Assembly (NCBI GenBank): GCA_009774145.1
Contig: VSND01000013.1
Location: 1 to 64,000, forward strand
Source of the DNA: Lachnospiraceae bacterium
Lineage (GTDB): Bacteria > Bacillota > Clostridia > Lachnospirales > Lachnospiraceae
DNA length: 64,000 nt
Direction of reading: 5' to 3'
In this document: positions 8,349 through 17,685 of the stretch, piece after piece
Numbering within the stretch: the stretch's first letter is position 1
How the letters are laid out: each line of letters begins with the position of its first letter
Translations under genes and position numbers: made by a program
Notes under the pieces: generated by a model
Seen by the model: the letters and a program-made list of their open reading frames with translations, nothing else
The model's database searches: none
Told to the model about the DNA's origin: nothing

Positions 8349-8990
8349 TCAGGCGCACAGATTCTTTACCGTCGTAATGGACAGATCCCCTGCCACTACC
8401 ATGTCCTCTGCATGAAATCCGAACTGAAAATTATCGCTGTACAGAATCTGTGCAGAAGGCGGAAATTCATCGTCCCCTTCCCAGAAAAGAAACTGCATCC
8501 GATATCCGTTGATCAGTTCAAATTCATAGGACACATCTCCCACGGAAAGTTTTTGTGCTCCCGGAATGCGCTCCATGGCCTCTGCAAAGGCTTTCAGCTT
8601 ATATCCAAAGCCATAAGTCAGGCGTTTCAGGCATCTTCCGGTAAAAGGCTGGATATAGAGTTCTCCATAAGTGGGAACCTCGCGGAATGTCATAAATTTT
8701 CCGCTGCCTTTGATATACTGCCCTTCCAGAAGATACCGCAGAAGGAAGGTCCGGGCAGGCAGGTGGTGCATCAGAAGATCCTTCCCGTCATCCTCCGCGT
8801 CCAGCAGGCGGACGTCGAATACCGGGTAACCCGCTTCATATGAATGCCCCATAAAACGGAACCGAAACTTCTGCGTCTCTGCATCATACAATATGTTCAA
8901 TCTTTCTGCAGCTTCTTCCGGATCCAGAAAACGGTATTTCTCCAGATAGTGCTCAAACGGCACTTCTTCCTTATGATTCTCTATTTCCAA
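8349..8990 (-). CDS. DUF3786 domain protein linked to the corrinoid activator
   Basis: The protein has 213 residues, starting at a TTG at 8990 that has AAGGAGGGG correctly placed. A longer reading upstream would overlap the acsV stop and lacks a site. The C-terminal WEGDDEFPPSAQILYSD is characteristic of the DUF3786 family as I remember it, often found in acetogens and other corrinoid users. It follows acsV by 23 bases, so it is probably co-expressed and may help corrinoid protein maturation or reactivation. No catalytic motif is evident. Confidence 0.75.
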   Translation of the reverse strand: MEIENHKEEVPFEHYLEKYRFLDPEEAAERLNILYDAETQKFRFRFMGHSYEAGYPVFDVRLLDAEDDGKDLLMHHLPARTFLLRYLLEGQYIKGSGKFMTFREVPTYGELYIQPFTGRCLKRLTYGFGYKLKAFAEAMERIPGAQKLSVGDVSYEFELINGYRMQFLFWEGDDEFPPSAQILYSDNFQFGFHAEDMVVAGDLSITTVKNLCA

Positions 8991-9013
8991 CGGAATCCCC
9001 TCCTTATTCTGGG

Positions 9014-10945
9014 TTAGATATCTACCTGAACAACACTCGGGAACAGGGAGGTATCTGTATGAGGCAGGAAACATGCTGCCACAAATTCATCCATATAACC
9101 GGGATCCGTACTCAGTTCCATATAGGTCATATTGTGGGAAAGCTCATACACTTTCTCCTCTGCCTGTCTGGAAAGCACCATGTTATATGCACCGGTCAGG
9201 GACGAGTTGCCGATATAATGGAATTTCTCAATCTCAATATCCGGGAACATGCCGATCGTTACTGCATTCTTCATATTGATGCCGCTTCCGATACCGCCTG
9301 CCACATAGACATTTTCGATCATGGACACATCAAAGTCCAGGGAACGGATCATCGTGCAGATGGCTGAGAAAATCGCACCCTTTGCACGGATAAAATTGTC
9401 AATGTCGACTTCATTGATCACCACGTCCTTATGTCCGGCCGCATCTTCCTTAAATGCCAGCACATAGCTTCCGATGCCGTATTCGTCGTGGCGCACTCTC
9501 TCGCCTTCCCGGACGAATTTTCCTTTTGGACTTATGATCCGGCAGCGGAACAGCTCAGCGATCACGTCAATGATGCCGGAACCGCACAGGCCTACCGGTT
9601 TCTGGCCCTCATCGCCTACAATCTTAAAGGTAGGCTCCATGGTCCTGGCATCGATCGTGCATGCCTCAATCGCTCCATCCGTAGCACGCATGCCGCAGCT
9701 GATATCGCCACCCTCGAAGGCAGGTCCTGCCGAGCAGGCACAGCTCATCATGAAATCCGAATTGCCGAACACGATCTCTCCATTTGTACCAAGGTCAATA
9801 AAAAGATTGAATTCCGGTTTGTTCCAGATCATGCTGACCAGTGTGCCGGCCGTAATATCGCCGCCTACATAGCTTCCGATATTCGGCGCAATTACGATTC
9901 CTGCATCCGGATGGACATGCAGTCCCAGATCGTAGGCATGCAGGTTATCGGTCTCGAAAAATGCAGGAATATAGGGTTCCATACGGAGCGGATCCGCATT
10001 TACACCCGCAAACAGATGATTCATGGTCGTATTGGATGCCACACACATATGACAGATCCTGTTTCCATGGATCTTTGCAGCATGGCACATATTATGGAGC
10101 ATGGGATTGATGGTCTCTTCAATGATCGCTCTCTGGAGCTTCTCCCTTCCCCCGTCTTTCGCAGATTCAATGATACGGTTAATCACATCTGCACCATAAC
10201 GGATCTGTCCGTTGCCCGCCGATGCTTTCGCCAGCAGTTCTCCGCTTTCCAGATCCAGAATCACTGCAGACACCGTGGTTGTACCAATATCAATGGCAGC
10301 TGCACAGATTCTTTTGTCCTCCGGCGGCAGTACGTCGTATACCAGGACGCCGTGCCCGTTCTTCCTGCACACTGCATTGATATGGAACTGATTGTCCCGA
10401 AGTACGTCTGGGAGCTTTTTTAATACCTGATAAGTCAATTTTACTTTTTCTGCTCCGGCCGTTGCCTGAATGGCCCGGATCAGCCGCTCATTATCCGGCA
10501 TGGTATCATCCAGCGTCGGCGCTTCCATCTGAAGCTCCACCACAGAGAAATTATTTTCAAAGGTGATTCCGGATTCTTCCACGTCCTTCTTTGCTCTATC
10601 AAAAATGGCAATCTCTTCCCTGGAACTTAAGTCTGCTACTTTCATACGGCTCTTATAAGCAGACGCAATATCCGGCACCATGACTTCCACATCTCCGGTA
10701 ATGGTACTGACGCAGGAAAGTCTCCATCCTTCCGCATAGTCCTGATCTGAGATATGCCGTGTTTTTTCGCTGTCCAGTTCTCCACTTACATATTTTACTC
10801 TGCATTTTCCGCAGGAACCGTTGCCTGAACAAGGTGCGTCAATAGCTACATTCGCCTTGCGCGCCACCTCCAACAGGTTCTCTCCGACTGTCACCGCAAC
10901 AACTGTCGCAGTTCCGTCTTCAAATCTGAATGTTACATTTGGCAT
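9014..10945 (-). CDS. acsV: Reductive activator of corrinoid proteins (ASKHA/RACE type, AcsV-like)
   Basis: The protein has 643 residues. An N-terminal [2Fe-2S] ferredoxin domain carries Cys39, Cys45, Cys48 and Cys78 (pattern CSGNGSCGKC, then LSCVS). The rest is an ASKHA ATPase-like fold with the phosphate loop AAIDIGTTTVSAVILDL and FIDLGTNGEIV. Known RACE proteins use ATP and an electron donor to return inactive Co(II) corrinoid to Co(I). Here the client should be AcsCD. The start MPNVTF was chosen because GGAGAG lies 8 bases before it. It is downstream of two small membrane-protein genes and upstream of the DUF3786 gene. Confidence 0.92.
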   Translation of the reverse strand: MPNVTFRFEDGTATVVAVTVGENLLEVARKANVAIDAPCSGNGSCGKCRVKYVSGELDSEKTRHISDQDYAEGWRLSCVSTITGDVEVMVPDIASAYKSRMKVADLSSREEIAIFDRAKKDVEESGITFENNFSVVELQMEAPTLDDTMPDNERLIRAIQATAGAEKVKLTYQVLKKLPDVLRDNQFHINAVCRKNGHGVLVYDVLPPEDKRICAAAIDIGTTTVSAVILDLESGELLAKASAGNGQIRYGADVINRIIESAKDGGREKLQRAIIEETINPMLHNMCHAAKIHGNRICHMCVASNTTMNHLFAGVNADPLRMEPYIPAFFETDNLHAYDLGLHVHPDAGIVIAPNIGSYVGGDITAGTLVSMIWNKPEFNLFIDLGTNGEIVFGNSDFMMSCACSAGPAFEGGDISCGMRATDGAIEACTIDARTMEPTFKIVGDEGQKPVGLCGSGIIDVIAELFRCRIISPKGKFVREGERVRHDEYGIGSYVLAFKEDAAGHKDVVINEVDIDNFIRAKGAIFSAICTMIRSLDFDVSMIENVYVAGGIGSGINMKNAVTIGMFPDIEIEKFHYIGNSSLTGAYNMVLSRQAEEKVYELSHNMTYMELSTDPGYMDEFVAACFLPHTDTSLFPSVVQVDI

Positions 10946-11063
10946 AATTTTGCTCTCCATATTTTTTATACATTCGGTTAACTGCAGATATCTTCATAAA
11001 CATCAACAGACCTGGTTACTTTTCCGGCAGACGGAACTCTTTTGACATTGCGTCTGCTCATTT

Positions 11064-11441
11064 TTAATACATATAAGTCAGATACTCCACAATATATCCT
11101 AAAATCATCAGGGATGACAGCGCCAGACCAATAAGCGAAAGAATCATGCCGATAATCGGCATTGCTTTATGATCCTCTTTTACCAGACCGATGATCGCCA
11201 TCACCACTCCGACGATTCCGGTAATCAGGGATATAATCGGCACCCAGAAAAAGATCAGAGTGACAATGCCAAGTACCAGCGCTGCAACAGACATTCCGTT
11301 TTCCTTTTGTTGTCTCACTTCACGCAGTACCACCTGAGAATTTCCCGGCGGATATGGGGACGGCTGCGGATAAGGAGACTGGTTGCCCGTCTGCATGGGA
11401 TCCTCCCTCCGCCATTCGGGACCGTTGTTATTGTAATCCAT
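11064..11441 (-). CDS. DUF4190-type small membrane protein
   Basis: The protein has 125 residues. A Pro/Gln/Asn-rich cytosolic N-terminus (about 1-45) is followed by two hydrophobic hairpins (about 50-85 and 95-120) with an acidic-basic linker VKEDHK, as in DUF4190 proteins. AGAGGAG precedes the start. It sits between a second membrane protein and acsV in the same direction. A role in acetogenesis is not implied by its sequence. It may only be an accessory gene caught in the cluster. Confidence 0.65.
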   Translation of the reverse strand: MDYNNNGPEWRREDPMQTGNQSPYPQPSPYPPGNSQVVLREVRQQKENGMSVAALVLGIVTLIFFWVPIISLITGIVGVVMAIIGLVKEDHKAMPIIGMILSLIGLALSSLMILGYIVEYLTYMY

Positions 11442-11461
11442 AAAATATCTCCTCTAACCTG

Positions 11462-11944
11462 TTAATAGATTGCCGCAGACAGCATCACGGCCATATAACC
11501 AAGGATTGCCTGAATTACAACCCATATAAGAAAAAATGCAATCACTTTCCCTTTTTTTCCGGCAATTGCAAAGTTGATATAAAATGTAGAAAATGCTACT
11601 GCAATTACAACTCCCAGAGCACTGTTCAGCAAAAATCCCACAACTGCACTGAGTCCTACAAGGACCCACACCCATGCAGGAGTATTGGCCTGAACAGGAA
11701 CATAACGCTCCCCGCTTCCAATATAGACCCCGTTGATCGCCACATCCACTTTATTTCCGATTGCAACCAGACGAATATCAGTTCCTGCAATCTCAATGGA
11801 ATAGTCGATCACGTTGACCCACCAGTTCTGTGATTTTAATTTGTATTTTGTGCCGTCAACGATCAGTTTCAATCCAAAGCCGTTCTTATATTCAATACTG
11901 TGTTCTTTTCCGTACATATCCGTAAAAGACCAGCTTTTCTTCAT
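11462..11944 (-). CDS. Uncharacterised protein: beta-rich N-terminus plus three membrane helices
   Basis: The protein has 160 residues. Residues 1-85 alternate polar and hydrophobic positions as in a small beta domain (IEYKNGFGLKLIVDGTKYKL, then IAGTDIRLVAIGNKVDVAI). Residues 88-158 form three membrane helices. The start has AAGGAG about 11 bases upstream. It is followed 20 bases later by the DUF4190 gene, making a two-gene membrane pair inside the acetogenesis island. I do not recognise the family. Confidence 0.6.
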   Translation of the reverse strand: MKKSWSFTDMYGKEHSIEYKNGFGLKLIVDGTKYKLKSQNWWVNVIDYSIEIAGTDIRLVAIGNKVDVAINGVYIGSGERYVPVQANTPAWVWVLVGLSAVVGFLLNSALGVVIAVAFSTFYINFAIAGKKGKVIAFFLIWVVIQAILGYMAVMLSAAIY

Positions 11945-12061
11945 TTCAATACACGCTCCTTATATACATTATGATAATCATATCCAGGAAAACATGAAAC
12001 AATGTCTCCGGCCGGAATTTTTTGCCAGAAACCGAATCATGTTTTTGACAGATAAATCTTC

Positions 12062-12134
12062 ACAAAATCTGAAAACCGGTTTTGTGAAGCAGGTATTACA
12101 AATACTGCCAGCATCGTAAAATGCCGGCAGTATT
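12062..12134 (-). terminator. Hairpins downstream of acsE, probable terminator region
   Basis: A 13-base-pair near-perfect stem pairs AATACTGCCAGCA (12101-12113) with TGCCGGCAGTATT (12122-12134), 26 bases after the acsE stop. A second dyad surrounds AAAACCGGTTTT (12073-12084). There is only a short T tract after the first stem on the minus strand, so termination may be partial. Confidence 0.5.
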
Positions 12135-12159
12135 GTCTCACTCAACTGTATGATATGTA

Positions 12160-12945
12160 TCAGATCTCCAGATAAGAATCTGCATACAGTGTATTGTCCT
12201 TAATGATATCGCAGGACTTGATGGTCTCCATGAGACGCAGATCGTTCGGGTTTACGATTGCAGAAGTCAGACCGCAGGTCATAGCCATTGCAACCATGGC
12301 GGAATCCATGATCGGACGGATGTGCTTCGGCATACCATTGGAGTTGTTGGAAAGTCCGCCGGTGGAGTTCAGTTCCATATCGGACAGCATCCGGATACAC
12401 TCCAGAATCTGCATCTGCTTATCCTGCATACCCTTGATTACAAGGAACAGCGGATCAAACCACAGATCAGAAGCGTCCATGCCATGCTCCAGACCTCTCT
12501 CCAGCATGGTCTGGCAGTACATCATACGCTCGTCATTGTCTTTTGCAATGCCTTCGCCGTTGCAGAGTGCGATAACGATGGCATCATTTGCTGCTGCAAG
12601 ATCAATGTACTCGATTCTTCCAGCTGCGTCTGCAGAGTTTACAATCGGTTTTCCTTTGGAACGATTGTAAACAGAGATTCCTGCTTCGATGGCAGCTTTG
12701 TTTGCTGTATCAAGAGCCAGCGGAACATTGTCGAACTCGCTCTGAAGAAGCTGAACTGCCCATTTCATCAGTTCCGGTCCGTCATTCTCAGCCGGTCCGA
12801 TATTGACATCCAGATAATAAGCGCCTGCGTCCAGCTGCTGTTTTGCACGCTGAATGATCGGCTGCGGATCTCTCTCGGTAAAAGCCTTGTTAACAGACGG
12901 AGCTGTTGCAGACAATCTTTCCCCAATTACTACAAATTTTCCCAT
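12160..12945 (-). CDS. acsE: Methyltetrahydrofolate:corrinoid/iron-sulfur protein methyltransferase
   Basis: The protein has 261 residues and forms a TIM barrel of the pterin-binding family. It moves the methyl group from methyl-THF to Co(I) of AcsCD. Family landmarks include DVNIGPAENDGPELMKWAV, the asparagine-bearing strands GKPIVNSADA, and TGGLSNNSNGMP. The start MGKFVVIGERL was preferred over a 14-residue extension. It follows acsC closely, and the order acsD-acsC-acsE places methyl donor and acceptor genes together. Confidence 0.95.
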   Translation of the reverse strand: MGKFVVIGERLSATAPSVNKAFTERDPQPIIQRAKQQLDAGAYYLDVNIGPAENDGPELMKWAVQLLQSEFDNVPLALDTANKAAIEAGISVYNRSKGKPIVNSADAAGRIEYIDLAAANDAIVIALCNGEGIAKDNDERMMYCQTMLERGLEHGMDASDLWFDPLFLVIKGMQDKQMQILECIRMLSDMELNSTGGLSNNSNGMPKHIRPIMDSAMVAMAMTCGLTSAIVNPNDLRLMETIKSCDIIKDNTLYADSYLEI

Positions 12946-13015
12946 GCTACTATTCTCCTTTATGCTTTTTGTATGACCGGGCCACACAGGATATGAAGCC
13001 CGGTCATCAAGTTTC

Positions 13016-14362
13016 TTAAATCTCGCCGCCTGCCTGCAGATCTTTCAGGAATTTCACAAGCTGAACTGCCTCATTCGGAGCAACGATTACCTGCCATCCT
13101 TCCAGCTTGGCTTCGATGTCGCCCTTCAGGACAGCAACCTTGCCCGGGATGATCAGTTTTCTGCTCTTGATCTTCGGCTCTACTTCTTCCTTGATGAACT
13201 TCGCTACGGAAGTGGAGGACAGTTTGCCTGCAGCCCATGCAGTCAGAACGGAAAGTCCGCCTGCGTCGCTGATGACCAGATTGCACGGAACACCGGAGCG
13301 CTCCAGCTCGCCAGATACAACGAAGTAGGTCAGAGCGAAGTCAACCGTGGTAAGAACAACCGAGTTCTCGTTGCCGCCGTTCAGCGGGTAGATGCCCGGC
13401 TCTACCTTCATCGGCTTCTGCGGGTCGGTATAAACGTTCTGTCTCAGTCCGTAGAGAGCAAGTCCTCTTGCGTAGTTCATGGTATCCATAACGATGATGG
13501 AACCGTATTTCAGAACAAAGACGGAAGCAAGCGCAATCTGCATTGCTTCATCATCCGGAGCAACTTTGGACAGGTTTACGATGGACGGATATCCAAAGGT
13601 TCTGTCAGGCTCTTTTGCCAGACATGCGCGTCTTACCTGAACCGTCGTTGCGAAGGTTTCTTTGATCGTAGCGCCGGTGGTATCGAGAACCAGCTCTTTG
13701 TAGCCAAGCTTCTCGATGGCAGCAGTGGTATCATACAGTTCGTTGATATCTGCACCGGATACGCCGAGGACAACACCGGCTGCCTTTGCGATCTCTACCA
13801 TCTCCGCATAGTTGGAAGCATCCGCACCATTGAGGATCGGCTTCTCATCCTTGCAGACATCCAAAGCTTTCTTAACTGCTTCCGGATTCTTGCAGGACAG
13901 AACAAGCGTCTTACCCTTGCCGGTTACTTTCTTAACAGCTTCTACGAACGCATCTGCATCGCCGTTGCACTCCACGTACACCATCTCTGCATGCATTCTC
14001 TCGCCGATACGGTCATAGTCAACCTTGTTTGCCTCGGCAAGCACAGCATCCACATCCATATCCGGAGTTACGCGCACTGCGAATCTCGGCTTGCTTACGA
14101 AAGTCTTCTCATGTCTTGCCAGTACGGTCTCGCCGCCCAGTGTATACTCTGCGTCGCCGGTACCGACCTTGATCGTCTTCATGGGCGGAGCGGTAGCCTC
14201 AGATAAAGCCGCCATAGCCTCATCGGACATGTGCGGACACTTGGAGATGTCTACCGCCCCCTGTGCAACTTTCATGGAGAAAGCCATACAGGTCGGGCTT
14301 CCGCACTCTTTACAGTTTGTTTTTGGTGTTAATTTAAAAATATCTAAACCTTTTAATGCCAT
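13016..14362 (-). CDS. acsC: Corrinoid/iron-sulfur protein large subunit
   Basis: The protein has 448 residues. The N-terminal [4Fe-4S] domain has Cys17, Cys20, Cys25 and Cys42 (TNCKECGSPTC and SKC), followed by a TIM barrel and a C-terminal cobamide-binding domain (from about residue 330). It carries the methyl group between AcsE and acetyl-CoA synthase, and the cluster supplies the electron for reductive activation. GGAGG precedes the ATG. It is directly downstream of acsD. Confidence 0.96.
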   Translation of the reverse strand: MALKGLDIFKLTPKTNCKECGSPTCMAFSMKVAQGAVDISKCPHMSDEAMAALSEATAPPMKTIKVGTGDAEYTLGGETVLARHEKTFVSKPRFAVRVTPDMDVDAVLAEANKVDYDRIGERMHAEMVYVECNGDADAFVEAVKKVTGKGKTLVLSCKNPEAVKKALDVCKDEKPILNGADASNYAEMVEIAKAAGVVLGVSGADINELYDTTAAIEKLGYKELVLDTTGATIKETFATTVQVRRACLAKEPDRTFGYPSIVNLSKVAPDDEAMQIALASVFVLKYGSIIVMDTMNYARGLALYGLRQNVYTDPQKPMKVEPGIYPLNGGNENSVVLTTVDFALTYFVVSGELERSGVPCNLVISDAGGLSVLTAWAAGKLSSTSVAKFIKEEVEPKIKSRKLIIPGKVAVLKGDIEAKLEGWQVIVAPNEAVQLVKFLKDLQAGGEI

Positions 14363-14384
14363 TGTATTTTCCTCCTCCCCGCGA

Positions 14385-15326
14385 TTACATCAGTTCTTTG
14401 ATCATTTTAGAAATGGTTGCAACGGAAGTCGGATGTTTCAGAATGACTGCGTTGGAACCGGATGCCAGTACAGAAGCTGCTGTAGACACTTCCATGCCCA
14501 CGCCGCGGGCTTCCTGCGCACCCCACTCCGGCATATCCTCTTCAGAAGCCATAGCCTCTTTTACATTCCATGCCTCGTCAGCGACCGGTGTGATGATCGG
14601 CATCTGCAACTGTTTGTCGTCCTGGGATAATGCTGCCGCTTTGATACGGTCCATGGTGGAAACCACGTACTCAAAACCATAGCCTACTGCTGCGGTACCA
14701 ACGTTCATAACGATGTTGGCCGGAGCCACACCCAGCTGGGAAATCAATACATTGAGCTGTTTTGCAAGGTTGATATCTACTGCGGACTCTGCTCCCACCT
14801 TCTGGTTGTAAGCAAGACCTGCAGCCGCACCAATACCTTTGTAGTCTTCTTCTTTAGCCGCAAGGATGATCACGTTCCTGCCCTGTGCAACCTCGGAAGC
14901 TTTGGTCAGAAGCTCTGCATCCTTTGCTACGTTCTTGCATCCGGCAATGACAAGAGGTGCGTCGATGGCGTCAACGACTTCTTTCACAACTGCCATGCAG
15001 TCTTCTACGGACTTGTCCTCGCCGTTGGGATCTGCTCCCTCAAGCTTCAGACATACGAAATCTGCACCCGGCATCTCTGCTGCTTTCTTCGCAATATCTG
15101 CCATGGTTGTGCATCCTTCATAGTATGCTTTCACGCCTGCCGGCTCATTCTCCAGACCAAGGTCAGAGATCATAACGCCAACTTTCGGTGAATTCTCAAT
15201 CGGAGCATCAAACGTATAGAACGGTAATACATTCTCGCCGCCGATTTTGATCGCTTTCTCGCCACAGCCAACTTCGACTGTGCCTATGGAAGCATTGAAT
15301 TTTCCTGATTTTCCATTGAATGGCAT
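14385..15326 (-). CDS. acsD: Corrinoid/iron-sulfur protein small subunit
   Basis: The protein has 313 residues, a TIM-barrel subunit that pairs with AcsC and helps cap the corrinoid. Residues such as GADFVCLKLEGADPNGEDKS and PANIVMNVGTAAVGYGFEY match the CdhD/AcsD family. AGGAGG lies upstream of the start. It is the first gene after a terminator and a promoter that separate it from acsB, so the acsDCE genes can be expressed as their own unit. Confidence 0.95.
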   Translation of the reverse strand: MPFNGKSGKFNASIGTVEVGCGEKAIKIGGENVLPFYTFDAPIENSPKVGVMISDLGLENEPAGVKAYYEGCTTMADIAKKAAEMPGADFVCLKLEGADPNGEDKSVEDCMAVVKEVVDAIDAPLVIAGCKNVAKDAELLTKASEVAQGRNVIILAAKEEDYKGIGAAAGLAYNQKVGAESAVDINLAKQLNVLISQLGVAPANIVMNVGTAAVGYGFEYVVSTMDRIKAAALSQDDKQLQMPIITPVADEAWNVKEAMASEEDMPEWGAQEARGVGMEVSTAASVLASGSNAVILKHPTSVATISKMIKELM

Positions 15327-15401
15327 TGGTATATCCTCCTTAAATATGTAAAATCTGCCCGCCTGGCACTTTTTGGGCCAAAAGCGCCCCCGAACAGTAA
15401 T

Positions 15402-15430
15402 ATTATACCATAAAAACTTCCATAAGAAAA
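15402..15430 (-). promoter_or_regulatory. Putative promoter of acsDCE with extended -10
   Basis: Minus-strand reading gives TGGTATAAT, an extended -10 box (TATAAT at 15402-15407), with TTTTCT 17 bases upstream (15425-15430). It lies 76 bases before acsD and just after the acsB terminator. A G/C-rich hairpin (TTTTGG / CCAAAA) follows in the leader. Confidence 0.55.
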
Positions 15431-15443
15431 GCTTTTATGCATT

Positions 15444-15477
15444 CCAAAAGGGCAACCCTGTAAAAAACAGGGTGCCC
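15444..15477 (-). terminator. Intrinsic terminator after acsB
   Basis: On the minus strand, GGGCACCCTGT pairs with ACAGGGTTGCCC around a TTTTTT-containing loop, and the stem is followed by TTTTGG. It starts about 54 bases past the acsB stop. Confidence 0.75.
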
Positions 15478-15530
15478 TGATGGATCAACCGAAGCTGCCA
15501 CAGGAATCCTTCATGCAGCCTGCAAAAATC

Positions 15531-17660
15531 TTACATGAGCGGATCCAGTCCAAGTGCCGGATGTCCTTTCTCTGTTAAGAACTCAAGCAGTGTCTCCGGA
15601 TCCGTTGCGATGGTCTCATCACCGATCATATCCGTGAAGTTGTCAATATCATAAACTTCTTTTGCTGCCTTGTTCAGTCTGTCTGCCACAGTCTCTTTCA
15701 GATCCTTCGGCATCCATACAATACGCTCAAAACCGCCCTCAGCCTTCATGAACTTCTTGGAAGCAATGAAGTGCTTGCCGTGTCCCATGAAGCCAGGAGT
15801 CTGTACACCGCCGCCGGTCATGGAAGCCAGTTCGCCGAAAGTCATTCCGAGAGGAGTCATGCCTGCATACTCACGGTTGGTGATTGCCACACCGTTGGAG
15901 CAGGGCTCAATACCGCAGATACACTCGAAGCATCCGCAGGAAGTCATCGGATCCTCCATGATGGAGTACAGGGTAACATGCTCCAGAGCGCCCTGGGAGA
16001 ATTTCGCAACTGCTTCATCCACATCCTCGTAACGTCCAAGGTTCTCGTCGATCACTCTTTCTTTCGTAATCACCTGGCACGGTCCCTGCGGATCCAGCTC
16101 GTTGGTTGCTTTCGCATCCAGCCATGATACGGCGCCGCACAGTCCAAGTCTCTCAGGAGTAACCACGCATACGTGGCTCGGGGAGAATGCCTGGCACATG
16201 ATACAGCTGTAGTATACCGGAACCGCCTCGTCAGTCAGAGTCGTCAGACGCTCGTCGCGGCGGTCATAAGCCGGAATTGCCAGCTCATGGCGAAGCTTCG
16301 TACACTCAGCATCATCCGTGATGATGGTCACGGCACATTTATCTACAACAGCGTCAAATTCATTTTTGATATTTGCATACAGAACCTCAGCCAGATCCTT
16401 CGCACGGAAGCCTGCCTCAAAGGTAGCCTTGCTGATACGGACACGGATCATATCACGCTGACCGGTATGCATCACGCCCTCGATGCAGTTCACATAGCTG
16501 TGGAACTTACGCTCGAATACCGGCTCAAAGTCGGCCTGCATGTTCTTGCCTGCCACATCCACGATGTATGCGATGGAGTTCTTGCTTCCAACCTCGAACT
16601 CGTCGAAATCTTTACCAACCAGAGTAAACTTGTGATCTTCCACTGCGGTCAGCTCTTTGGTCTGTACCAGCTCGAAGCAGTCTTTTCTGGAACCGTCGAA
16701 TTCCACCTGCATGTCGCCCTTGCGGATGATCTCGCCCTCGAATGCGGACGCGAAGGATACCGGGATGTCGATCTTGGTGATCTTGATCTTGATATCACGC
16801 GCTTCGAGAGAAGTAGCGTTGAATTTGTCCACGTCTTCCTGAACGATCAGGCTCTTCGGTACGCGGAAGATATTCTCGGTCTCGTTGGTAACAACCGGGA
16901 AACCAAGTGCGATCGCGCCTGCGCCGCATGCTACGATTACATCATCCAGCGGTTTGAATGCATTAACGAATGCCGGCACACGCTCGAAGGTGTACTTCAT
17001 CAGGTTTGCAGCATCACCAGGTGTTACGTTACCGAAGATCAGAGCTGCACGAAGTGCAACCGATACTACATGGATGACGGATGTTACATCCTTGCCAAGC
17101 GGTACGATACGTACTGCATAGCCCATGTTCAGGCCTGCTTCCACACACTGGTCAATAACGCCGCCTACCAGAGTCACCAGGATACCCTGTGCCTGATAGC
17201 TCTTCACCAGAGCCACTGCGTCTTCTTTGGTCGGAGCGCTTCCGAGGATAACAGCCACGCCCGGGATATCGCCGGTAACCAGCGGCACGCCCAGCTCACG
17301 GATGGTTGCATCTGCCAGATGTCCGTAAAGCGGCTCCTCATACGGAGTTGCACCGTCGATGTATTTCAGTACTTCGATAAACTCTGCACAGAGCGCTGTA
17401 GCCACGCCGCTCATAAATGCATCGTTCAGTCTCTTTTCTCTGGTCATGAGCGTTTTGACAACGCCAAGAGCAGTCTTTAACTCGCCCAGATTGGCAACTT
17501 TTGTTCCGGTTACTGCGTAGTAGCAGGGCAGACTGTAAGCCGTATGCGGGAAAGCTACTGCCTTGTCAGCACCATGCTCTGCGATGGCTTTGTCGATTGC
17601 AGCCTCAGTCAGACCATAGACTGCGTCGTTTCCGCCGAATACTCTATCAAATAATGTCAC
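15531..17660 (-). CDS. acsB: Acetyl-CoA synthase (CO dehydrogenase/ACS complex beta subunit)
   Basis: The protein has 709 residues and joins CO, the methyl group from AcsCD and CoA at the nickel A-cluster. Ligands are visible: Cys486, Cys489, Cys498 and Cys508 for the [4Fe-4S] cubane and bridge, and Cys575-Gly576-Cys577 for the distal nickel. This matches the bacterial enzyme. The start codon is GTG at 17660 with GGAGG nine bases upstream. The gene is 25 bases downstream of the cooC1 stop and shares its operon with both CooC proteins and the CO dehydrogenase. Confidence 0.97.
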   Translation of the reverse strand: MTLFDRVFGGNDAVYGLTEAAIDKAIAEHGADKAVAFPHTAYSLPCYYAVTGTKVANLGELKTALGVVKTLMTREKRLNDAFMSGVATALCAEFIEVLKYIDGATPYEEPLYGHLADATIRELGVPLVTGDIPGVAVILGSAPTKEDAVALVKSYQAQGILVTLVGGVIDQCVEAGLNMGYAVRIVPLGKDVTSVIHVVSVALRAALIFGNVTPGDAANLMKYTFERVPAFVNAFKPLDDVIVACGAGAIALGFPVVTNETENIFRVPKSLIVQEDVDKFNATSLEARDIKIKITKIDIPVSFASAFEGEIIRKGDMQVEFDGSRKDCFELVQTKELTAVEDHKFTLVGKDFDEFEVGSKNSIAYIVDVAGKNMQADFEPVFERKFHSYVNCIEGVMHTGQRDMIRVRISKATFEAGFRAKDLAEVLYANIKNEFDAVVDKCAVTIITDDAECTKLRHELAIPAYDRRDERLTTLTDEAVPVYYSCIMCQAFSPSHVCVVTPERLGLCGAVSWLDAKATNELDPQGPCQVITKERVIDENLGRYEDVDEAVAKFSQGALEHVTLYSIMEDPMTSCGCFECICGIEPCSNGVAITNREYAGMTPLGMTFGELASMTGGGVQTPGFMGHGKHFIASKKFMKAEGGFERIVWMPKDLKETVADRLNKAAKEVYDIDNFTDMIGDETIATDPETLLEFLTEKGHPALGLDPLM

Positions 17661-17685
17661 GGTATTATACCTCCAAATTTAAAAA

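Noticed and set aside
10946..11063. GCAGACG/CGTCTGC inverted repeat upstream of acsV as a terminator
   Set aside because: The 17-base loop and absence of a T-run make termination unlikely, and co-transcription with the DUF4190 gene remains possible.
16173..17480. 435-codon open frame on the plus strand opposite acsB
   Set aside because: It is a mirror of the high-GC3 codon pattern of acsB, with no ribosome site or family match.
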